Assembly: GCA_946699065.1 (NCBI GenBank)
Contig: CAMPDV010000380.1
Span: forward strand, 124,001 to 188,000
Direction of reading: 5' to 3'
Length of the DNA: 64,000 nucleotides
Origin: Loxodes magnus
Taxonomy: Eukaryota > Ciliophora > Karyorelictea > Loxodida > Loxodidae
This document shows, one piece after another, positions 12,601 through 21,789 of the stretch (the stretch's first letter is position 1; every line of letters begins with the position of its first letter). Below the pieces are notes generated by a model. That model had not been told where the DNA came from and did not search any database. It saw only the letters and a program-made list of their open reading frames with translations. The translations under genes and the position numbers were made by a program.

Positions 12601-13746
12601 TTTTGAGTTTTTAATACAAATAGGATTTCTGATTCAAACTCGCTTTTTTAATGCAAGCCCTTAATTTCAACTTATCGTATCATTATTTTTGCTTTAAATT
12701 GTATCTTCAAATTTATTACAAATAAGATAGCTATACTCGAAGTTAAATGATAAATCAAGATATTTTTCTAAAGCATATGTTGGTTCTTGATTCTATTAGT
12801 AAAATTCTTTATTAATATCGCATTATATGTGAGTAGTTAGGTATGCAATTTTTACTAATTAACTAGTTAAAAAGAGACGGTAATGGTTAAGAGATCATAA
12901 TCAACATTTTAGTATTTTAGCTTCTAACTTAGATTCTCAGTTCACAAAGCAATTTGCAGTTTAATATCTAATCTTGATTCTTCAAACTTCATAACCTTTA
13001 TAAATTCTCTATTTTCAGTTTTATTTTATCTCCATCAAACTCTGTTAGCTCTGAATTAAATCTTCAGAGTTAAATTCTAAATAAAGATAGGAGTAAAGTT
13101 AATGAACTGTCTAATTGCCTAATTGCACAATACATATTAATTAGCTACTAATTAGATTTAACTAAAGAATGCTCATTTTATATATCTAAGAAACTGAGTT
13201 TAATGCATAATATAATGATGGCATTTTAACTTTCTTCTACTTTACTAATCATTAAGAACCATCCCTTCGAAACTTAATTTTAAATATAGAGATTTATAGA
13301 TTGCCTTGTATAGTAATCTAGCTATAATTTGCTCTCAAAGGGATTTAATAAGAAAATGCTGCTTATTTTTAAGAGTTTTGTCTCTAAAGAGCTGAGAAAC
13401 TTCCCACTATTAAATTGCTATATAGCTACCTTTAAAAGAAGCACTTCACTAATATATGAATAAGTTTTTTTCCTTAACAAGCTTCTTCACTTACTTAGAA
13501 CTTATAAATAAAAGGTTTCTAAAGCAACCAATTAATAACCATCAAAGTATTAAAAGAGAAGCATATGAAAATTCAATTTAGAGGCATAAACTAGTCTACT
13601 ATAGATGTTTATTTAAGTATTGTCTATATATTCGTAAATTTATCTTCTTGGGTATTCTTTATTAACCTCAGTTCTATAGGATACTTCTTAAAACGCTTAA
13701 ATAACGTATATGTGAAATTATTTATTATAGAGTTATATTTTAGCAT
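9682..13746 (-). CDS. large multi-pass membrane protein, 1,343 aa, with two tiny introns
   Basis: Starts MLKYNSIINNFTYTL at ATG 13746 and ends at TGA 9684-9682. Two frame changes are explained by GT-AG introns of 17 nt (13384-13400, GTTTCTCAGCTCTTTAG) and 16 nt (12980-12995, GTTATGAAGTTTGAAG); removing both leaves exactly 1,344 codons. An early hydrophobic segment (LNWIFICFSF) follows the N-terminus. A cluster of membrane segments lies around 12000-11600 (LSALFFITLTLFFLLDSF and FVNFLLLIYFEFYLL among them). A long C-terminal region is less hydrophobic, with peptides such as KGTLKHGISLAILKQ, HREKGSLTEDRSQ and FFNAFRKKDLFQ. The family is not recognised; large membrane proteins of unknown role are common in ciliates. 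The start lies 103 bp from the divergent secreted-protein gene. Some sections could be misframed, and the exact stop is one of several close TGA codons. Confidence 0.5.
12980..12995 (-). other. 16-nt intron, GT-AG
   Basis: GTTATGAAGTTTGAAG. Removing it joins KIKLKIENLQR to IKIRYQTANCFVN in the large membrane-protein gene, where the two exons are otherwise in different phases. The call rests on frame restoration and on the GT...AG ends. Confidence 0.5.
13384..13400 (-). other. 17-nt intron, GT-AG
   Basis: GTTTCTCAGCTCTTTAG. Removing it joins the first exon (ending SNLIVG) to KTKLLKISSIFLLNPF in the large membrane-protein gene and restores a protein-like frame on both sides. Confidence 0.5.
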
Positions 13747-13849
13747 TATAATTAAAAGCTTTGAAAGTTAATCTTTTACTATAAAAAGGATAAAAAAGAG
13801 GTATCTTTTAGTTTATAAGTCTGAGAGGTATTTTAGATTATATAAGCAA
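13747..13849. promoter_or_regulatory. 103-bp divergent intergenic region
   Basis: It separates the start codons of the minus-strand membrane-protein gene and the plus-strand secreted CPC-repeat gene. Both promoters and 5' leaders must fit here, so it is probably a shared bidirectional promoter. The only notable composition is A/T runs (ATAAAAAGGATAAAAAAGAG); no motif can be named. Confidence 0.4.
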
Positions 13850-14539
13850 ATGAAGCTTCAAATTTGCATTGTGCTGTTCTTAGTTTCTGCTGTTTTTGCT
13901 CTTAGAAGTTAGAATATTGGGTAGAGAATTAGAAATAAAGAAGAAAGGAAGTTGGGCTCTTAAATCAATAGTGAGAACTAGAAGTATTATTAGATGATCT
14001 AGACATCTGTCAAGCATCACACAAAAGTTAAGAATCAACATATGTAAGAGCTTCTCAATATAAAGAATAGGAACAATAAGGTGTAAGAAGGTTTGGATTC
14101 ATATAGGGCTAAAAATTAGAAAAAAGATGAAAATGAAGCAAGTTAATAGGAAAGAAACATTCTATTGTAAATATCTGAGTAGGAAAAGCCGCTATCGCTT
14201 ATTCAAATCCGATTGAATAAATTATCTAAAAAGTGCCTTTGTGATCCACATACTGATACCAAGTTGTAAAATAAAGTAGAATGCCCTTGCTAGCATGAGG
14301 CAAAAGTAAATTGCCCATGTTAAAACAAAGCCAAAATTGGCTGTCCTTGTAGAAATAAAGCTAAAGTTGATTGCCCTTGTGGAAATAAAGCTAAAGTTGA
14401 TTGCCCTTGTGGAAATAAAGCTAAAATTGATTGCCCTTGTAGTGAAAAGAATGAATTATTAAGATAGCTACTTGAAGTAGATAGGAAAGCGGGAAGTGAA
14501 AATGTAGATAGCAGCTTTATAGAGTTTCTCAATAATTGA
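13850..14539 (+). CDS. secreted Cys-Pro-Cys repeat protein, 229 aa
   Basis: ATG 13850 to TGA 14537-14539. The N-terminus MKLQICIVLFLVSAVFAL is a clear signal peptide, probably cleaved after the Ala. Residues about 20-140 are polar (Lys/Asn/Gln/Glu). From about residue 135 comes CLCDPH, then six CPC motifs 11 residues apart, with the repeat core NKAKVDCPCG; two of the units are identical at the DNA level (14362-14427). The tail is polar and helical (ELLRQLLEVDRK). CxC-rich tandem repeats suggest metal binding or a disulphide-rich secreted structure, but neither is demonstrated and the family is unknown to me. In-frame TAA/TAG codons are frequent and no internal TGA is needed, so the reading is robust. 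It is divergent from the large membrane-protein gene. Confidence 0.75.
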
Positions 14540-14680
14540 AAACCTGTTTCTATTTTCTTTTAACTTAATCCTTTTTAACCTAACTTCATCTATAAAATTT
14601 ATCATAAGCTATATAGATACATCAAATCTAATATTTTCTTAATACAAATATCACTTTAAATTACTAATATACAAGCTTAA

Positions 14681-15330
14681 TCAATAATCATACATATGAT
14701 AGATAACTGAGATAAATCTTTTATGTTAGTACTCTAAGTTAATAGTATAGCTTATATACTAAACCCTTAAAAAAGAAGAACTTACTTTTTGATCAATTTT
14801 GAGTTTTTCTAATTCAGTACAAGCTTATACCTAGCACAGTTACTATTTCCTTTACTAATAATCAGGATTTAATTATAACCTTTTGAAGAAAAATTAATTG
14901 TTTTTCGTAGAACTAAATAGATTGTAAGAATGTTCTAAGATTATGTTGGTTGTACTTTTTAAAAATAAAAGTTATGAGAATACTGTTTAAGTTCAATCAG
15001 TTTTACTAAAGCATTCTATTGTTTCTCTATATCTTAGAAAGTTTTAAGATTTCTCCTTTACAAGTTTAGCCAAAAGATTTTTTTCCTAAGGACTTGATTG
15101 ACTGATTATGTATTTTGTCTTATATTTATTCTTTTTAGATTGAAACTTGAATGCTAATAGAACTTAAGTAAATTACCTTATATTTGCTAATTAAAGCTCT
15201 TAATATGTTTCTTGATACTTCAGAGAAATTCCTTTATTACTAATCTTATAGATTTTAAGAGTTTTCTTAAAAGTTTCATTTAAACATGCTTTTGGTTCTT
15301 CAAGATTTATAAATTTGATAATAAAAATTG
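14681..15330 (-). CDS. probable Lys/Gln-rich protein, unknown
   Basis: One minus-strand frame gives a continuous polar, helical protein. Peptides include NLEEPKACLNETFKKTLKIY, KNKYKTKYIISQSSPQEK, AKLVKEKSQNFLRYRETIE and ILEHSYNLFSSTKNN. A TGA at 14683-14681 is a reasonable end. The 3' segment contains a GTAAGT...AAG stretch that could be another short intron. The start codon is not determined. The LRYR peptide only loosely recalls the LYR motif of mitochondrial complex I accessory proteins, which I do not consider enough for a call. It converges with the CPC-repeat gene. Confidence 0.4.
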
Positions 15331-16111
15331 AATTTACAATTAAAGAGTGAAATTTAAAGAACGAAGAGAAGTTGAATCGCCACTAAATAGCTAGAACAAA
15401 AAACTAAGATTAAAAACTGAAGAGGAATTTCGAGTTAATGAAAATGAAGTAAAAATGGAATAAAGATGACTTAATTAAGATATCTAAAGATTAATAACTT
15501 TATCCTGCGGAATATTTTCAAAAGGTTTTATAAATTTCGAACTGTGATGTTTTATTTATCTAGCTGCTGATAAAGAATTTATCCTAGTTTTCTAATAATA
15601 AGGCTATAAAAAGAGATAATAAATGCTTATTTTTCTGTAGCTAATTTCTCAGAAGTTTTTAAAATATTTAAATTAAGGTTAATGAATTAAATTGATTTTA
15701 TTAAAATAGCTATTTTGTTTATTGATGTATAATTTTAAGCTAGACTTTATATTATATGGTCTAGGATATTTTGAAGAAATATTTGTCTCTCAAAATTTTT
15801 TCTTTATGACTTTCTCACTTTTTAAAAGTGTAAACTGCTATAATATGGTTAAGCAACTATTAAGGTTTTAATTTTTTTCTAATGTTTATTATTCTAAAAT
15901 TTAATAAAGAAGATAAAGAGAAGAAGATTCCATAATAATAGGATTTAAAATATTTTTAAAAAGGAATTCACTTTTGTATTTGTTTAATGCTTCTTACATA
16001 TTCACAAGATTATTGACAAAGGTAAATACTTTTAATAAACTTTATGCTTTTCTGAGTGATTTCTCTATTTATAAACAGATCTAAATTATATGAAGTATTT
16101 TATTCAAAATA
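15331..16111. other. intergenic, with a possible C-terminal extension
   Basis: Mostly AT-rich. Directly downstream of the TGA that I take as the end of the mitochondrial-type gene, the same frame continues for about 47 codons (YFEQNTSYNLDLFINRE...) to another TGA at 15970-15968. If the first TGA codes for Trp, the protein would be longer. Nothing else was recognised. Confidence 0.35.
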
Positions 16112-17543
16112 TCATTCAGCAAGTAGACGTCCAGATATAAATATTACTCCATACACTATTGCCAATTTCTTAATCTCAAAGTTCAAGTCAATAAATTCAA
16201 GTTTTAATTCGCTTTTTAGTTCTGCTAATTAGTTGATAATATTTATTTCTTTTAATGAATTTACTGATCAATAGATTCTTCGACTCAACTATTTATTTTT
16301 CCTAGGATATTGACGTAAGTTCTGGAAATTTCCATTGAGTTTAGTGCATTCTTTTCTTGCTAGCTTTGAATAACTTAGCAATTTTAGATTTCGCTTCTAT
16401 TATTAAGGCTGAACTATTCAATTTTAAGTATGTCAGTTTACATTCTTATTGAGTTTAGTATTTATTCTTTCAACTTATTGGAAAGGTTACACTTGTCTAA
16501 GTATTTGCATAATCTGCTAGCTCGCTTTCTATTTTAACCATTCTTAAGAAGATTATTCAAAAATGTTTTTAAGACTTTTGGCAGATTTCTACTCAGATAG
16601 CTAAAAGAGCTTGTAAAAAAATCTAATCTCTATAAAATAAACTCCATAAGTAGTCTTCCTATGGTCAGGAAATTATATCCCTTCAAAGGATAGTTACTTG
16701 CTTGTTTGAAAAGGCAGATTATTAAGTCAAGAATAATTAGTAAAGGTATGATACCAAAGGCAAGATTTTCTCTTAATTAGATTTTTATTTCCTTGTATCT
16801 ATCAACAAATTAACGCCTTTTGAAAGAAATTTTATCTTCTTTTAAACTTCAAGCATCTAAATTTTTTCTTAACTTAACTTTTGAAAACACAAAAACTAAT
16901 TAGATTTCATAAATTTCTATAAATCTATGCTTCAAAATTCTTATTTACAATATTCTCAAATTTCCTTGGGCAATACTTACCTATTAGAGCTAATTAATAA
17001 GAAGTTTCTTTCTTTAGTCAACTTTGTGATGCTCAATCTTTTAGTTTAATTTAAAGATTTTTTAGCTTAGTTATCTTAAATGTTTCAAAGTAATATTTTA
17101 TCAACTTATTCAATCTTTAGTCTTGGATTCAGCCAATATTTTTTTTATTCTGTTTTTGATTATTTTCCCGTTTTTCTTCCAATAAGACTTAATCTAAGCA
17201 ATCTTTCTCAAAAAAACTTTAAAAATAATCGAAGAACAGAAAGTTCTAGAATAATGAGAGAGTTATTTAAGTCATACAATGTTAAGTCAATCTTTAAGCT
17301 ATAAATTGGTACTTAACACTCTTTCTGAAGTTATTTTACTCTGTCTTACTAAACATCTTCATCTCTTTATCTTATTTTGATTTTATGAGATTAAACTTTA
17401 AAAAGTCTAGTAAAGTATTATCATGCCCAAGCTTAGCTGATTAATAATTTAAGTGGCTTATTCTTTCATCTGCAATTTATTAGATAGCTCTATTATTTTC
17501 TTAATGTAACTACGTTTCGTTTAACAAGAAAGCTACTTGCCAT
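16112..17543 (-). CDS. coiled-coil/TM protein resembling DUF1640 (CCDC90/MCUR1) mitochondrial proteins
   Basis: ATG 17543 begins MASSFLVKRNVVTLRKQQ, a basic, acid-free leader of mitochondrial type. A 16-nt intron (16249-16264) joins exon 1 to exon 2; the spliced frame is 471 codons plus TGA at 16114-16112. The last 60 residues are a Leu/Glu/Lys coiled coil (NQLAELKSELKLEFIDLNF) followed by one membrane segment (LAIVYGVIFISGRLLAE) and the stop. A coiled coil leading into a single C-terminal TM is the plan of DUF1640 proteins (CCDC90 and MCUR1, inner mitochondrial membrane). That plan is established for the family; assigning this protein to it is my inference, and the middle region is not recognised. 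The TGA after LLAE could instead be read through. Confidence 0.45.
16249..16264 (-). other. 16-nt intron, GT-AG
   Basis: GTAAATTCATTAAAAG. Removing it fuses IVESKNLLI to KINIINQLAELKSEL in phase. This is the clearest intron in the window: a GTAA donor, an AAAAG acceptor and strong coding signal on both sides. Confidence 0.6.
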
Positions 17544-18129
17544 TTCAAAATCTTATGCTAAAAAAATTCTGGTTATTCAAAAGCATAGTTTGCTTAATTA
17601 ACTAGGGAGAACCTCTTCTAAAATTAAAAGTACTCAACATTAATAATACAACTTCTATCTCCGTTGGCTAAAAGTTTTTAAACCTTGCTACTTTTCTATA
17701 TTTTTTGTAATAGGTAACAATTGAAAATCTGTTTCTTCCTATAACACTCATATTATTAGGAAAGCTTTGATTTTAAGATAATTCTAAAATAAAGCAATCT
17801 CAAAACATTAAAATGAGAAGTTTCTAGACAGAATTTTTGGTAGTTCTTAATACTTTGGATAAAAGTTCTTATGATTACATCGTAAACTATAAGACATTTT
17901 AAAAATAAGAATTTTGCAAATTCTAAGAAAAATTATTTTTCTTTGACTCTATGCTTTTTCTATACAATTTTCCTCAAACTTAAGATATTTTTTATTTATA
18001 TGTTTAAAGTTATATTAAAGCATAGATATTGAATTATAATACCTTATATAGCTAGTATTAAGATAAAATTAAATTTTAGTTTAAAATAATTATAAAACAT
18101 TTGCTTATTTTAATTACCTTTTTCTTTAT

Positions 18130-18480
18130 CAATTTCTTCTTAAATATCAATCAAACAAAATGTACTTCCAATTTTTTTAAAACAACCAAAGTCAATTTAT
18201 TTTTATTCTTAAATTCTTGCTTTTCTGTCATTCAAATATCAATCTAGTTTATAATGTTTGTCAAAAAGGATTAAATTTTTCTTATGCAGACTTCCTCTTT
18301 AGCTTCTTTATGTTCGTAATCTTAACCTTTGAATTCGACTTTTAAAGTCAATCAGCCAATGATTAATGTGACAGCTAATAACGAAAATACAGCAAAATAA
18401 AACAAGGTTTCATCTTAAGTAGTTTCTTATCCAATTATTTCTAAATGATTTCCCTTAGTAGTTTAACATAATTAAATTAA
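18130..18480 (-). CDS. possible single-pass membrane protein, ends unresolved
   Basis: One minus-strand frame gives a polar N-terminal part (GQETTQDET), one membrane helix (FYFAVFSLLAVTLIIGW), then a charged region (VEFKGQDYEHKEAKEE) and a Lys/Asn-rich stretch. The sharp switch from hydrophobic to acidic sequence supports coding. No start or stop could be fixed, and introns may be present. The family is unknown. Confidence 0.35.
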
Positions 18481-19351
18481 TTCTTATATGATTCCTATAG
18501 CATAATGAAACCTTAAAGTAAACATCTGATATCAATTACTTATCCCTTTATATTTATTTTCTGTAACTTTATTTAAAAAGTAGTAAGAAAATTGATAATT
18601 AAACTGGTTTATTTTATAAGTTTAAAAGTTAAATACTTTGCTTTAAATAGTTTGATGCTTTTGATGTACAAGTTACTAAGAAACTTACTTTTGTTTTATT
18701 TTTTTAATTGTAAAAATTAAAAAAATTCATTTGTTTGATTAATTATAAGTGAAAAAGAGTAATTAGTAGCAGTAATTTTTAAAGCAATTGTATTAGCTTG
18801 TTTATCATTTATAAGTATCTTTGAAGAAATAAAGTTTTCTTATTAAGATTCTTTTGATTTAAAACTCAAATAAGCTATAATTAATAAATCGGTAAAGTTA
18901 TTATAATAAGGATATAAATTCTTAGTTATAAAAGTTTTGATATAATCATTTATCCTTTTTTTTAAGTAAAAAGATATAAAACAATTAAATTGTAAAAGCT
19001 TATACACTGGACTATTTCAAGTCAATTTTATGTTGCTTAGATTTAAATCATTTTATTAATAATAGAGTACTTATAAGTATCTTAATTAATTAACTATTTA
19101 ATTATTTAATTATATTGTGATTAAGTCAGTAAATTTATTAAGATAAGTTACTTTAATTTTGAAATTTTAAAAGTGAGTTATAAAAGTTAAAATAGAAAAA
19201 GGAAACACAATTTACTAAAAATATTTTTTAAGAAAACGAAATGAATCACTTGGAAAAATTCCAATACTCGTATTTAAATATGAAATTCTGCCAAACCTAT
19301 GCTTCTAAAAACTTGCTAATAAGATCAATACGACTAAAGTTAGGGTAATTA

Positions 19352-19502
19352 TTTAATTTTTAGGCACAATCATGAAGGGCCACGAGAATTGAGTTTTAGC
19401 GATAGCTTTAACCAAGGACCAGAAATGATTGTATCGGGAAGTAAAGATACAACGATACGTATTTGGAATTTCGAGAGTGGAAATTGTAGTAATAGAAATT
19501 AA
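19352..19502 (+). pseudogene. isolated WD40-repeat fragment
   Basis: The peptides KGHENWVLAIALTKDQK and MIVSGSKDTTIRIWNF together make one WD40 repeat closely like those of the kinase/WD gene at 25128, but the two halves lie in adjoining frames one base apart. The first half needs TGA as Trp. Sequence before the repeat (LEKFQYSYLNMKFCQTY) may be another relic. No further repeats follow. Best read as a decayed copy of the WD family; a tiny-intron explanation was not found. Confidence 0.55.
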
Positions 19503-19772
19503 AACTCAAGTCTGTTTCAGTTATATTCTTCACTACATAAATAGGTAAAGTGGCTTTTAAGCAGTTCTAAAGTATCCTTTTTATTTAAAAAATTTACCGG
19601 ATAAATTTCTTCTAGTAATCTATTTAAAAATTAGAAGTTAAAGTCATTGTAGGGATATTATTTTTGGTCCTTTTTGAAAAAATTTATTCTTGAAGAGAAG
19701 ATAATTATATCTTTTTATAAATTTCAGGAATATAATAAACTGATTATTATTTAAATAAACTTACGTCCAAGT

Positions 19773-21785
19773 TCATATTTATTTGGTGGTTCTTATTGCA
19801 TTTGTAGAAGTTGCTATTTTTTTCTTAAAATAATTTTTATTGTTATTGTTAAGTTTATTGATTTCTCTCAATTTTCGTGTTCTACTCATTATTTAAAATT
19901 TATAATTCATTTTTTGATATTTTTCTTCCGTTTATTTTGTTCTGGCTTCTTTTTTTTATTATTTTTGATTTAGATAAAGATTTTTTTTATTTATCCTGAA
20001 ATTCTAATTGCTTCTTATATATTATCTAGTGATTTTTAGGTCTTTTCCTGCTTTTTCTTGTTATTCTGTTTTTCTGGTAAAATTTTATCTATATTACCAT
20101 TCAATTATGCTTTAATTTTTTCTTATGTTTGTCGTTCTTTTTCTATTTTATTTTTCAATTTTATTTTCTTTTTCATCAACGATTTTATTTTGATTAAAGG
20201 AACTCTATTTTAATTCTTTGGTGATAAATCTTACCCTTCTTCTTTTTTCCCCAATAAGTATTTTTGTCTTTTACATTTTTTAAATCTAGTTTAAGAAGTT
20301 AAACTTTTGTGATTTTCTTCTTAAAAATGGTTTTATTGTTATTTACTTTTCAGGCTAGAAATTTCCATCTTTTTATTCCTTCTCCATCGGTTCAGGTAAA
20401 TTTGACTGTCTGGCATCATTTCTTTCAGGACTTAAAGAAATGCTTATTTTAGCTGCGAAAATATTTTCTGCTTTTTCATCTGAATTTATTAGGCTAGAGT
20501 TATTAATTCTTTCTTTAGCAACTAACTTTATATTTTTTACTAGTTTTGGTGGATTTTATTAATTTTTACTTTTCAGAAACTAAAACTTATGTTGAGACTT
20601 TGTGTTCTCCTAAGATGATTAATCTAATTTTGGATTATTAGTCTCTTCTGCTAAATTTCCTTATTCCTATAGAGTTTGTTCCAACTTCTACTCAAATTCT
20701 TTTGTTGATTCATACACGACTTTTTCTCTTTCTCTTTCTCTTTTTCCTTTTTTTGCTTTGCTATTTTATTTAAGTTCTAAAACCCATTATCCAGTTTGAA
20801 AAAGTGTTTAAAATAGATTGATAAACTTCTATCTGGTTTGTTATAATTACTCCTACAACTCATTAAAAAACTGTGTGGCCTCATCAGTTTATTCTCTTTT
20901 AACTCTTTGTGTAAAATTAGCATATCTTTTATTTATGTTTTTTTATTATAAATTTAATTTGTCTTCAAAATGTTTCTAACCTTCAACCTTTTAATAAAGC
21001 CTATCTAAAATCTCTATGTCTTTTCTTTTGCTTCATGTATGGCCAGTAAATTTTTTGAAAATTGTATTTCCTTCAATTTCTCTATATCATTTTTGCACGA
21101 TGATTTATAAACCAGTTTAAGAACTTGGCATTTTCTTTACTTCTTCTCTTAATAAAGCGTCAAAAAGCTGCTTGCATTTGATTAGATGCTAAGGAATCTT
21201 TTATTTTTTTGGTTATAGTTCTAGTTACTTACTATTCTATAACTGTTTGAGGTAATTATTACTTCTACATTTCGCTTTTAGTTGCCTTTAAATTGATTCT
21301 TGTCTTTGCTAAACTTTTTTATCTTCAATAGAAATTTAGTTTTCTTCTTTTTTCCCTGTATTTGACTCTGCTTCTATAAATTTATTTCTTTAGTTTCTTA
21401 TACTTCTGAAATATTTTGCAATTAATCTTAACTTAAAACTTTTTACATATACGAGCTTGTCTCTTCAATAAAAAGTTCCGTATTTCTGCCGTTAAAAGTT
21501 TCATTTGGTTATTCTAGTTCTTGATTTTCCTCAATTTTCTGATTTTATTCCTAATCGATAATTGTAATATATCCTTAAAAGTGCTTTCATAGTGCTTATT
21601 TTCCTCCTATGACTATTATAAGAGGTTTGATTCATCTAATACTGAATCTGCTTCAAATTGATCTTACTTTACAGTCTCATTTTAATAAATATTTGCTCCA
21701 AAAATTCTCTTTGCTTCTTTTCTTTCCAATATTCATGAGATTTTAATTGAGAGTTCTTTATCTAATTTTTCTTTTCTACTAAAAT
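19773..21785 (-). CDS. Lys/Glu/Gln-rich coiled-coil protein, frame changes unresolved
   Basis: Strong minus-strand coding signal. An upstream part contains SRKEKLDKELSIK and QFEADSVLDESNLLQQSQEE. A middle part contains EENQELEQPNETFNGRNTE. A long third part contains CKQLFDALLREEVKKMP, FTQRVKREQTDEATQFF, an ERERER run and ISISLSPERNDARQS, ending at TGA 19775-19773. These three parts are in different phases. A 20-nt GT-AG intron could explain the second change; no GT is available at the first, so an indel, an atypical intron or an assembly error remains possible. Charged heptads suggest a cytoskeletal or scaffold protein, but the family is not recognised. Confidence 0.5.
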
Positions 21786-21789
21786 AGTA

